Shown here piece after piece: positions 51,796 through 60,038 of a DNA stretch of 64,000 bases. Every line of letters begins with the position of its first letter. Position 1 is the stretch's first letter. The DNA is from an uncultured Candidatus Saccharibacteria bacterium. Lineage in GTDB: Bacteria; Patescibacteria; Saccharimonadia; Saccharimonadales; UBA4665. Position numbers and translations under genes: made by a program. Under the pieces are notes generated by a model. It made no database searches. It had not been told where the DNA came from and worked only from the letters and a program-made list of their open reading frames with translations. The stretch covers positions 12,263-76,262 of the forward strand of contig CAMLRZ010000003.1 of NCBI GenBank assembly GCA_946482575.1, read 5' to 3'.

Positions 51796-53640
51796 TTACA
51801 TGCAGAGCCAGTTCCACTGACCAGCGCCGGTGCTCCAGCCGCCCTGCGGCTGGCCGAAGCCCGCCGAGGTCGACGGCAGCAGTGCGCCACCGGTGTTGGA
51901 GCCGCCGTAGTTGTAGAACGTGAAGAGGCTGGGGCCGGAACCGAAGTCGCCCGCGACCATCTTGGTGGCCGAGAGGTTCCACTGACCGGTACCGGTTGTC
52001 CAGAGCAGCTGGTTGACGTCCACGCCGTTCCCGTTGCCGGGGAAGATGAACGCCCCCAGGTTGGAGTTGGTCAGGTCGTACAGGGCGACGATGTCGTCCT
52101 TTCCGTCGTGGTTGTAGTCGCCCACACCGTACTCGCCGCTCTTGACGTTCCAGGCGTTGTTGCCGGTGGTCCACTGACCCTGCGGCTGGCCGAGGTTGCC
52201 CGAACTGCCCTGGAATAGGAACATGCCGAGGTTGCCGCTGCCGTAGTCGTACATCGCCATGACGTCGGTGTACCCGTCGTTCCCGGCGAAGTCTCCGGCG
52301 AGGAACTCAGCGCTCTTGACGTTCCAGGCGTTCGGTCCGGTGGTCCACTGACCGACGTTCTGGGCCACGCCGTTCCCGTTGCCGGGGAAGACGAAGACAC
52401 TCATGTTGTTGCCGGAGTAGCCGTAGAACGCCAGGATGTCGTCCTGGTTGTCGTTGCCGGAGAAGTTCCCCACGACGTACTTGGCGCTTCCCATGCCCCA
52501 CGCGTTGTCGGTGGTGGTCCAGAGGTGGACGGCCTGACTCACGCCGTTGCCGTTGCCCTGGAACAGGAACGCTCCGAGCTTGGAATTGCCGTAGTCGTAG
52601 AACCCGATGACGTCCGTCCAGCTGTCGTTGCCCGCGAAGTTGCCGGCCACGAAGTAGCTGCTGCCCCAGTTCCACTGACCGGTACCGGTTGTCCAGAGGA
52701 TCGACGGCTTGCTCAGCCCGGCAGAACTTCCCGTTTCCAGGAATGCCCCCAAGTTGCTGCTGCCGTAGTCGTAGAACGTGACCGCATCGGTCTTGTTGTC
52801 GCCGGTGAAGTTGCCCTTGACGGTGTGACCGTCCATGCGGCATCCGCGGTTGGAGGTCGCGCCGGGCATCAAGGTGCAGGCATCACTGGCGTTGACCACA
52901 CCGTCACCGTCGGAGTCCGTCACCGGACATCCGTTGTTGGAAGCCGGTCCAGCCTGTGAGGGACACTGGTCACTGCCGTTGGAAACACCGTCACCGTCGG
53001 TGTCGGTGTTCTGGTCGAGCAGCTGGGAGTACGTTCCCGGTGTTGCGCTGCCCTGGTTGACCGTGGCGCTGGATGTGTCGGCTCCGTTCCAGATCGTGCA
53101 GGTGCCCGAGCCGGTGTACCACGGCGTTGCGCACGTACCGATGGCGAAGTGCGTGTGTCCGCCGGTGGTGCTGCCCGACAGCGCGATCACGCCTAGCTTG
53201 GTGCCGAACGAGACGCCCTGGCCGGTGCTCACCGACAGGTTGCTGTTGAGGTGGGCGTACAGGGTGTACAGCGGGTTGGCCACACCGTCACGGTGGTGCC
53301 GGATGACGACGTAGTTGCCGAACCCGTGCCCACAGCCCCAGCTGTTGCTGTTGGCGCAGCCTGTGCTGGCGGTGACGACGACGCCCGATTGTGCGGCGTA
53401 CACCGAGGTGCCCACCGGGGCCTGGATGTCGACGGCCTGGGCACCGCGTTCGTTTGCTTGGTGCCACGCGATCTCGCCGGCGTCGGTGTGTCCGGTGGCC
53501 GGCCAGCCGAACTGGTTGTTGTTGACGGCCGCTGCTGGGCTGGCGGTGCTGAGCGCGAGGGCCGGAATGCCGAAGATCATCACCACGGCGGCAACGATCG
53601 GCGCCAACCTGCGCTTCAGGCGCGTTACGGTTCGAGACAA
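51796..53640 (-). CDS. Secreted FG-GAP/TSP3 repeat protein with a degenerate M23 peptidase domain
   Basis: 614 residues from TTG 53640 (SD GAAGGG 8 nt upstream). A signal peptide ends near SPAAA (34-38). An M23/LytM-like domain (about 42-170) retains Asp71, YAH130 and HTH (162-164), but the first zinc-ligand His is absent, so peptidase activity is doubtful. Two thrombospondin-3-like Ca2+ motifs, DTDGDGVSNGSD and DSDGDGVVNASD (about 212-250), follow. Then six FG-GAP/VCBS-like repeats of roughly 50 residues, each with a xGNFxGNDxxxD-type loop and a LWTTG/QWTTG strand, ending NWLCM. This looks like an integrin-alpha-like propeller on a wall-binding base. GC-rich codons. Probably an adhesin. Confidence 0.8.
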   Translation of the reverse strand: MSRTVTRLKRRLAPIVAAVVMIFGIPALALSTASPAAAVNNNQFGWPATGHTDAGEIAWHQANERGAQAVDIQAPVGTSVYAAQSGVVVTASTGCANSNSWGCGHGFGNYVVIRHHRDGVANPLYTLYAHLNSNLSVSTGQGVSFGTKLGVIALSGSTTGGHTHFAIGTCATPWYTGSGTCTIWNGADTSSATVNQGSATPGTYSQLLDQNTDTDGDGVSNGSDQCPSQAGPASNNGCPVTDSDGDGVVNASDACTLMPGATSNRGCRMDGHTVKGNFTGDNKTDAVTFYDYGSSNLGAFLETGSSAGLSKPSILWTTGTGQWNWGSSYFVAGNFAGNDSWTDVIGFYDYGNSKLGAFLFQGNGNGVSQAVHLWTTTDNAWGMGSAKYVVGNFSGNDNQDDILAFYGYSGNNMSVFVFPGNGNGVAQNVGQWTTGPNAWNVKSAEFLAGDFAGNDGYTDVMAMYDYGSGNLGMFLFQGSSGNLGQPQGQWTTGNNAWNVKSGEYGVGDYNHDGKDDIVALYDLTNSNLGAFIFPGNGNGVDVNQLLWTTGTGQWNLSATKMVAGDFGSGPSLFTFYNYGGSNTGGALLPSTSAGFGQPQGGWSTGAGQWNWLCM

Positions 53641-53706
53641 GGTCTCTACCCTTCTTTTTTGGGTGCATGAAGGTACGAGTGGCTGTCACAATGTGGCAGT
53701 CTTATG

Positions 53707-53730
53707 AAAAAAACCTCCGTTTCGGGGGTT
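53707..53730 (-). promoter_or_regulatory. Terminator-like hairpin in the leader of the FG-GAP gene (possible attenuator)
   Basis: AACCCCC-GAAA-CGGAGGTT followed by TTTTT on the minus strand, starting about 10 nt past the expected transcription start from 53745-53750. It may also end transcripts from 53909. Confidence 0.55.
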
Positions 53731-53744
53731 GCACTCTACATAAA

Positions 53745-53750
53745 ATTATA
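53745..53750 (-). promoter_or_regulatory. -10 box of the FG-GAP gene
   Basis: TATAAT on the minus strand with TTTAAA 16 nt upstream. The leader would be about 95 nt, including the hairpin at 53707-53730 and a CTG-CCACATTGTG-CAG stem. Confidence 0.55.
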
Positions 53751-53849
53751 CCATAGCGAACGAAGCTTTAAAAGCTCTATAAAATGTTTCTGCCGTAAGT
53801 CAAATAAGGGACGATTGGGGCACATGGGACGGATAACGGGTGGCGGAGT

Positions 53850-53888
53850 GGCGAGTGCAGCCAGCATGATGAGCCGGCTGCACTCGCC
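53850..53888 (-). terminator. Long 3' hairpin after the alpha-CTD gene
   Basis: GGCGAGTGCAGCC (53850-53862) pairs perfectly over 13 bp with GGCTGCACTCGCC (53876-53888). Confidence 0.75.
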
Positions 53889-53908
53889 TGAATGAGCGTG
53901 GAGGGTGA

Positions 53909-54301
53909 TCAGTCGGTGTCTGGGGTAGCCTTGAGAGCCAAGCCCTGGCTGGCCAGGAATGCCTTGAGTTCGCCGATGGTTTTGGCGCCCAGGTTGCGGA
54001 TGTCGAACAGGTCTTCTTCGGTCCGATCGATCAGTTCGCCGACGGTGTGGATGCCCTCGCGGCGCAGACAGTTGAAGGCTCGCACGCTGATCTCGTCGTC
54101 CGCCCGGCAGCCCTGCAGTGTCTTGCCCAGGTCGGCCTTTACCGGCGGCTCGTAGTTGACGCCCGTTACTTCGGGAACCGATCCGGCGACGGTAATGCCG
54201 GTGTCTTTCAGAGCCCGCCTGTAGCCGGCCTTCCATCCAGCGGCAACTCCCTGATAAAAACCTTCGCGGTGTCCTTGCAGGAATGATCCGTTGGTGACCA
54301 T
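53909..54301 (-). CDS. Stand-alone RNA polymerase alpha C-terminal-domain protein
   Basis: A 130-residue protein. Residues about 67-124 align with the alpha-CTD of RNA polymerase: ISVRAFNCLRREGIHTVGEL and IRNLGAKTIGELKAFLASQGL. The E. coli DNA-contact residues R265, N268, C269, G296, K298, S299 and E302 correspond to R74, N77, C78, G105, K107, T108 and E111. Residues 1-66 are not alpha-NTD; they are Gly- and aromatic-rich. So it has a DNA-binding alpha-CTD without the assembly domain. It could bind UP elements or factors as a free transcription modulator. SD GGGG before the ATG; a 13-bp hairpin follows. GC-rich codons. Confidence 0.88.
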   Translation of the reverse strand: MVTNGSFLQGHREGFYQGVAAGWKAGYRRALKDTGITVAGSVPEVTGVNYEPPVKADLGKTLQGCRADDEISVRAFNCLRREGIHTVGELIDRTEEDLFDIRNLGAKTIGELKAFLASQGLALKATPDTD

Positions 54302-54396
54302 TTGTTCCCCAATCGTGTGTGAGCTTACCTGTGATGTGGCTGCAAAGAGTGCTGCCAGAGGTGGAGCTTGCGCCGATTCTATCCTATTTTAGGTTG

Positions 54397-55410
54397 CTAC
54401 GCAAGCGGTAGCTTAATGGTGAATATGGAACCTTTGCCGGGCGCGCTGGTGACAGTGATGGTGCCGCCATGTTGTTGAATAATTTTGTACGCAATGGACA
54501 AGCCCAGACCGTAGCCGCTTTGATTTTGGCTAGAGCGTGAGCTGTCTGCCCGATAAAAGCGGTCAAAAATATGCGGTAGATCGCTGGGCGCAATGCCTTG
54601 CCCGTGGTCGGTCACACTCAATACAGCCTGCTTACCCTTTGCCTTGCCGGTAATAATCACATTTTGCCCTTCGGCGCTATATTTGATTGCGTTGTCCAGC
54701 AGCACCGACAAGATTTGCGTAAGGCTTGGCAGATCACCCAGTGCTTTAACCGGATCGACTTTGTCGGTAATGGTGATATTTTTGGCCTGCGCACTTTTGA
54801 TTACGCGGTTCATAGCCTCGGTGGCTACGTCAGCCAGCGCAACGGGCTCAATGGTGAGTTCGTGCCGATCTTCGCGGGCCAATCGCAGCAGACCTTCGGC
54901 TAGTTCACGCAGTTTTTTAACTTCTTCAACGTTGCTGGAGAGCAGGTCGCGAGCGCGTTCCAGAGTTAGCGAATCTTTGCGCAACGCAACCTCATTTTCG
55001 GTCTGAATTGCCGCAAGAGGCGTGCGGAGTTCGTGGCTGGCATCAGAGGCAAAGCGAGCTTGAGCCTCCATGGCTTGTTCGATTGGCTCCAAAGTGCGTC
55101 GGGCAAGCATGTAGCTTAGCATGCTCCCCCCAGCTAATGTCAGCAAGTTCACTAGTGCTAAATTAAGCAGCAAATGCTGGCGAGCTTCACTGATGCGATT
55201 GTCCACGTAGCGTTCGTAGCCCTGCTGGTCGTTATCTGTTGCGCGGTAAAAAATGGTGGGCGGCGGCAGCTTGCGTTGCAGCTCGTGCGACGATGTGTTA
55301 TAAAAAATCACACTAAAACCGACGCTCATCAGCATAATAATTGCCAAGTACGAAGCCGCCAAGCGAGCAGTTCGTGATTGCAAAAAATGCGTGATGTCGT
55401 CGAATTTCAC
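54397..55410 (-). CDS. Membrane sensor histidine kinase
   Basis: A 337-residue kinase. Two membrane helices (about 17-37 and 80-103) bound a short outer loop (about 40-78). H-box SDASHELRTPLAAIQTE, N-box VLLDNAIKYSA, DHGQGI, FDRFYRAD and GYGLGLSIAYKI follow, with no separate HAMP motif seen. It lies 6 nt after the stop of its response regulator, so they form an operon. The signal is unknown; the class A hydrolase gene next door may be a target. Confidence 0.93.
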   Translation of the reverse strand: MKFDDITHFLQSRTARLAASYLAIIMLMSVGFSVIFYNTSSHELQRKLPPPTIFYRATDNDQQGYERYVDNRISEARQHLLLNLALVNLLTLAGGSMLSYMLARRTLEPIEQAMEAQARFASDASHELRTPLAAIQTENEVALRKDSLTLERARDLLSSNVEEVKKLRELAEGLLRLAREDRHELTIEPVALADVATEAMNRVIKSAQAKNITITDKVDPVKALGDLPSLTQILSVLLDNAIKYSAEGQNVIITGKAKGKQAVLSVTDHGQGIAPSDLPHIFDRFYRADSSRSSQNQSGYGLGLSIAYKIIQQHGGTITVTSAPGKGSIFTIKLPLA

Positions 55411-55416
55411 GGTAGT

Positions 55417-56094
55417 TTACGCGTCCCCAATTTTATAGCCAAAGCCGCGGACGGTTTGCAGCAATGCTGGGCCGCCAAATGGTTTGTCGATTTTGGCCCG
55501 CAAGTAAGCAACGAATACTTCCACGGTGTTCGGCAAAATGTCAGCATCAAAGTCCCACACGTGTGTGATGATGTTGTGCTTGCTGAGCACCTTGTTTTTA
55601 TTGCGCATCAAATATTCCAGCAGCGCGTATTCTTTGCTTGAAACTTGGATTGCTTTTTCGGCGCGGCGTACCTCGTGCGTGGTGGTATTGAGCGTAAGGT
55701 CGCCTACGCTTAACACTTCGCCGAGCGATTCATGCGGGCGACGCAACAGGGCTTTTACGCGGGCGAGTAATTCCTCAAACGAGAACGGCTTAACCACGTA
55801 ATCGTCGGCGCCAGAGTTTAGACCTTGCACACGATCGCGCACTTGGTCGCGTGCCGTTAGCATAAGTACTGGTGTGTGGTTGCCTTCACGGCGCAATGTT
55901 TCACAGATTTCGGCGCCATCCATGCCACCTGGCAGCATACGGTCCAGAATTATTAAGTCATATTCTTCGTATCGAGCGGCATTTAAGCCTTCTTGCCCGT
56001 CAAATGATAAGTCAACCGCGTACGATTCTTCTTCAAGTCCCTCTTTGATGGCGCGGGCAATTTTGTGTTCGTCTTCTACTACTAAAATTCTCAT
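55417..56094 (-). CDS. OmpR/PhoB-family response regulator
   Basis: A 225-residue regulator. Receiver domain with acidic pair in VVEDEH, phosphoacceptor Asp in LIILDRMLP, Thr in MLTARD and Lys in VVKPF. C-terminal winged helix with KEYALLEYLMRNKNKVLS and NTVEVFVAYLRAKID and the RGFGYKI wing. DNA-binding transcription factor. GGAGG lies about 13 nt before the ATG. First gene of a two-gene operon with the kinase. Confidence 0.95.
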   Translation of the reverse strand: MRILVVEDEHKIARAIKEGLEEESYAVDLSFDGQEGLNAARYEEYDLIILDRMLPGGMDGAEICETLRREGNHTPVLMLTARDQVRDRVQGLNSGADDYVVKPFSFEELLARVKALLRRPHESLGEVLSVGDLTLNTTTHEVRRAEKAIQVSSKEYALLEYLMRNKNKVLSKHNIITHVWDFDADILPNTVEVFVAYLRAKIDKPFGGPALLQTVRGFGYKIGDA

Positions 56095-56139
56095 ACCTAT
56101 AGCCTATCCTCCTTACTTTAAAACTTCCTGAGAGTAACC

Positions 56140-57012
56140 CTAAATGGACTGCATATAGGTGATGGCGGCCGATGTTATTTGATGAAATAACGCGGTACGA
56201 CTGCTGTAATCACTCAGGGAATCATCAGAGCTTTTTGTGTAAATGGTTAAGGCAATACGATGTCCATTATATATGATAATGCCGGCATCGTGCAGTTCTC
56301 CGCCTAAATACCCATATTTATGGTATACGGTAGCGCCAGTAGGAAGTCCTGAAGGAATCAGGTCTTCGTTGCTGGTATTTTGCATGAACGACAGCAGCAA
56401 GTTGGTATGCTGAGTGGTAATAAGGTTGTGATTGTACAGTTTTTGCAGCAAGATGGCTTCGTCACTGGCGGTAATGACATTGATGTCACGCTGATACGAA
56501 CTGAGCCCGATGCTTTGGGCGTAGGTTTGCAAATTATCTTCGCCCACTGCCTCCATAATGCTGTGCCAGGCCTCATTGTCGCTGACGTTGATCATGTTTT
56601 GTAGCAAAGTTTGCGCTGATTGGCCGTCAATTGTTTCGTCGAGGCTATGCGTGCCCTGCTCCACCTGGTGTAAATACGCTACTGCAGCCAAAACTTTGGT
56701 TGTGCTGGCTGCAGTAAAGGCGGCAGTCTCGCCTACGTTAGTCTGTGCACCGGTATCCAGGTCGATGAGCGAAACGCCAACCTCCACGTTTGCTGCCGAA
56801 TAATTGGCGATTGCCGACGTAACCCTGCTGGCGAGTGCTGCTTGAGCGGTGGCCACTTTTTGCTGATCTTCCTGCACCTCGTTTGCTGAGGCTCCGGCCT
56901 TGCTTTTGGCTGAAATTTTGTGGTCAACCAGGGCCCCAGCGCCAGCAATTGACCCGGCAATGACGCTCAGTACAAGCAACGTTTGACTTATTCGCACGAT
57001 AACACGCTTCAT
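56140..57012 (-). CDS. Class A beta-lactamase-fold serine hydrolase, exported
   Basis: A 290-residue protein with a signal peptide or anchor (about 8-28). Ser103-x-x-Lys106 in AASTTKV, SDN at 144-146 and KYG at 232-234 (instead of KTG) give the penicillin-recognising active site. No clear equivalent of the class A Glu166 omega-loop (the region reads SSYQRDINV). True beta-lactamase activity is therefore doubtful; a wall carboxypeptidase or esterase role is as likely. TATACT (57019-57024) ends 6 nt before the ATG: leaderless. Faces the two-component system. Confidence 0.85.
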   Translation of the reverse strand: MKRVIVRISQTLLVLSVIAGSIAGAGALVDHKISAKSKAGASANEVQEDQQKVATAQAALASRVTSAIANYSAANVEVGVSLIDLDTGAQTNVGETAAFTAASTTKVLAAVAYLHQVEQGTHSLDETIDGQSAQTLLQNMINVSDNEAWHSIMEAVGEDNLQTYAQSIGLSSYQRDINVITASDEAILLQKLYNHNLITTQHTNLLLSFMQNTSNEDLIPSGLPTGATVYHKYGYLGGELHDAGIIIYNGHRIALTIYTKSSDDSLSDYSSRTALFHQITSAAITYMQSI

Positions 57013-57053
57013 AATTACAGTATACGAAGTGTGTTTTAAAGCTTGCTGAACGT

Positions 57054-58073
57054 TTAACTGCGACGAGTTTCAGTTTGCAGAATGCGTACAAAGTACAGCA
57101 GCAACAACGCGATCAGTAAGGCGATAGTTGCGGTAAGTTGGTAGCTGAAGAATAAAAATACCTGGGTAATAAAAATGTTAATCAAGAGCGCGGTTTCAAA
57201 ATTTCGGAGGGCTGCAGCGGTATTGCGAACCTGGATATGCCATGTGCCGCGCACGATGTACAGTGCTGTTACTACCGCGGAAAGCGTGGCGATGCTATTG
57301 GATTGCGTGGCCGAACTGCCTAGCAGGCTTTTGATGGGTTGGTGCGATATTCCTACCACCTCAAGGAGAAAAGTAATAACTAAGCCTAAACCATAGGCGT
57401 AAAAAGTGCCTAATAATATTTTGGAGAATAGCGGCTTGTGCACTAATCGCTGCACCGGCCGGTGGATAGCATCAACCACGCGGTTGATAATGAACGGCTC
57501 ATATTCTTTGGTCGGCTTGGCGTTCTCTAGCAAATGTGCAACTGATGCGTACATTGGGTGCTTGGGGTCGGCTTGCGCGAGCAACTCTTTGGCACGGGCG
57601 TATTCGCGGGGGTCTAGCTCGCCAATCGTTCCCTCCATAATAATACTCGTGGCGTTCGCGAGGTAGTCTTCGGGATGATAGCTGCGCCGAGCCACATATC
57701 GCAGCACCAAATACAGCACAATAAATGACACATACAACAACCCAATGGTGGGCTGGTAAAAGTAGTTATTATCGTTGGTGATAAACTTTCCCAGCTCGTC
57801 CCAGAATAGGCCAAAGCCAAAGCCGCCCAAGTAGGCCGCCAGCTCACGCGACGATCGGTTAATACTGCCCAGCGTTATGAGCAGCGCAATCATCATAGCT
57901 ATACCACCGGGCAGCAGGTGCGCAATATGCAATGTGCTGCCGCCTATTTGCGGGTAGCCCGCCAAATGGAGGTATAGCCGGGTGACCAAAACGGTTGCAA
58001 TTGCCGACGCCAAAAATATATCAAATAATCGGCCGGTATCGATGTTGCGCACGAGGCGTACCGGACTACGCAT
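57054..58073 (-). CDS. Polytopic membrane protein of unknown function
   Basis: A 339-residue protein with about eight membrane helices in two groups separated by a cytoplasmic region (about 135-205). LHIAHLLPGGIAMMIAL and GFGFGLFWDELGKFITNDNNYFYQP form a conserved-looking core. The best start, ATG 58073, overlaps the end of a 10-codon leaderless frame (58098-58066) that uses the only -10 box, so the gene may be translated by re-initiation. No in-frame start lies upstream (TGA at 58082-58080). Confidence 0.7.
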   Translation of the reverse strand: MRSPVRLVRNIDTGRLFDIFLASAIATVLVTRLYLHLAGYPQIGGSTLHIAHLLPGGIAMMIALLITLGSINRSSRELAAYLGGFGFGLFWDELGKFITNDNNYFYQPTIGLLYVSFIVLYLVLRYVARRSYHPEDYLANATSIIMEGTIGELDPREYARAKELLAQADPKHPMYASVAHLLENAKPTKEYEPFIINRVVDAIHRPVQRLVHKPLFSKILLGTFYAYGLGLVITFLLEVVGISHQPIKSLLGSSATQSNSIATLSAVVTALYIVRGTWHIQVRNTAAALRNFETALLINIFITQVFLFFSYQLTATIALLIALLLLYFVRILQTETRRS

Positions 58074-58098
58074 CGGGGGTCACACCACGAATATTCAT
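58066..58098 (-). CDS. Possible 10-codon leaderless upstream frame
   Basis: ATG 58098 lies exactly 6 nt after TATACT (58105-58110). The frame encodes ten residues (MNIRGVTPDA) and its TAG overlaps the start of the membrane protein gene by 8 nt (ATGCGTAG). Suggests coupled re-initiation. Confidence 0.45.
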   Translation of the reverse strand: MNIRGVTPDA

Positions 58099-58104
58099 AG
58101 GTAT

Positions 58105-58110
58105 AGTATA
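58105..58110 (-). promoter_or_regulatory. -10 box of the 10-codon frame and membrane protein gene
   Basis: TATACT on the minus strand, 6 nt before ATG 58098. Confidence 0.6.
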
Positions 58111-58176
58111 GCAAGCTTAGCGCTTTTGCGCGGGCTTGTGCTCCGTGATACGCTGGAATTACATAAAGGAGGGCAT

Positions 58177-58467
58177 ATGAACGACGATCAACAGCAAAAA
58201 GACGACGAATGGCAAAACGAGTCAACTGATCCGGGCGGTTTATTTATTCCGGAACGTGACCAGGAGAAGTTGGAAGAAGATGGCGATCGCCCAGCGGCCC
58301 CAGCCGAGACGGCTACTGATGAAAGCGAGCCAAAAGACTATCCAACAACAGATACCGACGTAGATGCTGGTGGTGCATACTACGCCGGTATGGCTGATGA
58401 AAGTGGCTATACGCCCGATCCCGAGGATGACGACGATAAGCCCTCGCCGCTAGCTCCCGGAGCTTAG
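58177..58467 (+). CDS. Small acidic disordered protein
   Basis: 96 residues from ATG 58177, chosen because AAAGGAGGG lies just upstream; the longer in-frame extension has no support. Strongly acidic with Asp, Glu, Pro and Gln, no hydrophobic core: likely disordered throughout. MNDDQQ also begins the DUF3048 protein (20949), a weak coincidence. Convergent with the GH6 gene, the two stops sharing TTAG. Function unknown. Confidence 0.65.
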   Translation: MNDDQQQKDDEWQNESTDPGGLFIPERDQEKLEEDGDRPAAPAETATDESEPKDYPTTDTDVDAGGAYYAGMADESGYTPDPEDDDDKPSPLAPGA

Positions 58468-59924
58468 TAGACGGCGTTCTTGATTAGCATCTGGGCATAT
58501 GATTCAAACCATTGTCCAGCTGCTGGTCCACCGTTGCAGTTTCCGTCTGATTCACCTGCACGCTTGATCCACATGTATGCGTCAAGCTTATTAACACCCG
58601 TGCTGGTAGTTGGCTTCTTTCCCAAACCACGTCCAAGCGGGTTGCACCACTCGTTGGCCTTAGGGCCTTGTCCGTTGCGGCTGGTGTCGATCACAAATGG
58701 CTTGCCACCTACTTTGGCAGAGATTCGAGTGCCATAGGCAATTTCATTGGCATTTGTTTGGAAGTTGGAGACATTGGTGGAGAAGCCTCGTGCTTTAGCG
58801 ATGTTCGCTTTATTTAGGCGGCTTGCCCATTCGTCGTCACTAATCCCGCCCCAGGCAGAGTGAGCTGCATCAAGGTATACGTATGCTTTTGTTTGACTTG
58901 TCAGGACATTTACGGCGTCGGTAAAGAGATCGTAGCGTTCGCCGTCCAAACATTTGGCTTGGGCTAACGCATCTGGTTCAAGGATAACGATTGCTTCGCG
59001 TTGGCCAATGCCGCTTGCAAACTGGCGAATCCAGGTTTTGTATTCGGCTGCGCTCTTGGCGCCCCCGGCCGAGTAGCCACCTTCACAGTCACGCTTGGTA
59101 ATATTGTAGGCTACAAGCTGTGCAAGCTGGCCCTTGGCTGCTGCTCCATCAACAACTGATTTAACAGGGCCGGTTGGGTTTGGTGTCCAGTCCCCAAACC
59201 ATTCGGCAATTGGCTGCGAGGCTAATGCGGTTGGTCGATTGGCCTTAGCATAGCTAGGGCTTACGTACAGGCCTTGACCCACTGGCGTGCGAGTAGTTGT
59301 GCCTGAGCCGCTACCGCCGCCCGTGCCTCCACCTGATCCGCCGCCCGAGCCACCACCGGTGCTTGTAGGTACGGGAACGGTCCATTTTTGAGCAGCGGTG
59401 CCGTTACAGGTATACATCCAGATAGTGTTGCCGTTGGCCGTTTTGCCATATTGGTCGTCCAAACAGAGGCCAGAGTTAGGATTGACTACTGTTCGGGTAG
59501 TAGTATTGACCTTCCACTGCTGTGCAACAGTGCCGTTACAGTGGTAGAGCTGCACAAGGGCTCCTACTTTTTTGCTGGCTGCCTTTACGTCCAGGCAGTA
59601 GCCCTGCACTCGTAAGGTGCCATCGCCAGGGTTGGTCCACTGTTGCGCTTTGGTTCCATTACAAGTGTACAGTTGAATTTTATTGCCGTCGGCCACACGG
59701 GCTGCGGCGTTATCTAAACATTTGCTGCCGATGCCGGTAATTGGCCCCGTAGCACTTGCAGCGCGCACTAATAATAAAGTGGCAGCGCCCAAGGTCATCA
59801 CTGCCACTACTACTAACGCTTGCGCCCAACGCTTACCCGCCCACGGGCCGGTAGCTTTTGCATTGGTAACTACTTTTGCTCTACTTTGTGTTTTTGGTTT
59901 TTTTGAGCTCGTCTTTTTTGCCAT
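58464..59924 (-). CDS. Exported GH6 beta-1,4-glucanase with ricin-B (CBM13-like) domain
   Basis: A 486-residue protein. Basic N-terminus, one hydrophobic helix (about 33-55, anchor or signal), ricin-B-type lectin domain (about 58-183) with repeated QxW (AQQW, AQQW, AQKW), a Gly/Ser linker (about 188-210), and a GH6 catalytic domain (about 214-486). Asp279 in KRDC, Asp318 in ILEPDAL (catalytic acid) and Asp in GESDG near the end match the three GH6 acidic sites. Predicted to cut beta-1,4-glucans such as cellulose outside the cell. In an epibiont it might act on host or biofilm glycan. Confidence 0.88.
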   Translation of the reverse strand: MAKKTSSKKPKTQSRAKVVTNAKATGPWAGKRWAQALVVVAVMTLGAATLLLVRAASATGPITGIGSKCLDNAAARVADGNKIQLYTCNGTKAQQWTNPGDGTLRVQGYCLDVKAASKKVGALVQLYHCNGTVAQQWKVNTTTRTVVNPNSGLCLDDQYGKTANGNTIWMYTCNGTAAQKWTVPVPTSTGGGSGGGSGGGTGGGSGSGTTTRTPVGQGLYVSPSYAKANRPTALASQPIAEWFGDWTPNPTGPVKSVVDGAAAKGQLAQLVAYNITKRDCEGGYSAGGAKSAAEYKTWIRQFASGIGQREAIVILEPDALAQAKCLDGERYDLFTDAVNVLTSQTKAYVYLDAAHSAWGGISDDEWASRLNKANIAKARGFSTNVSNFQTNANEIAYGTRISAKVGGKPFVIDTSRNGQGPKANEWCNPLGRGLGKKPTTSTGVNKLDAYMWIKRAGESDGNCNGGPAAGQWFESYAQMLIKNAVY

Positions 59925-60038
59925 TTTATTCAGCTCGCCTTTACTTTTTTAAGCTTATGCTCATAGTAGCATGAGCGTTATAAATACAGCAACAAAAACT
60001 CGTTTTACCGCGCGGCCCGTTGTATTATTATAGGTACA

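Noticed and set aside
56140..57012. True class A beta-lactamase resistance gene
   Set aside because: Ser-x-x-Lys and SDN are present, but the omega-loop Glu is not visible and KTG is KYG, so resistance cannot be claimed.
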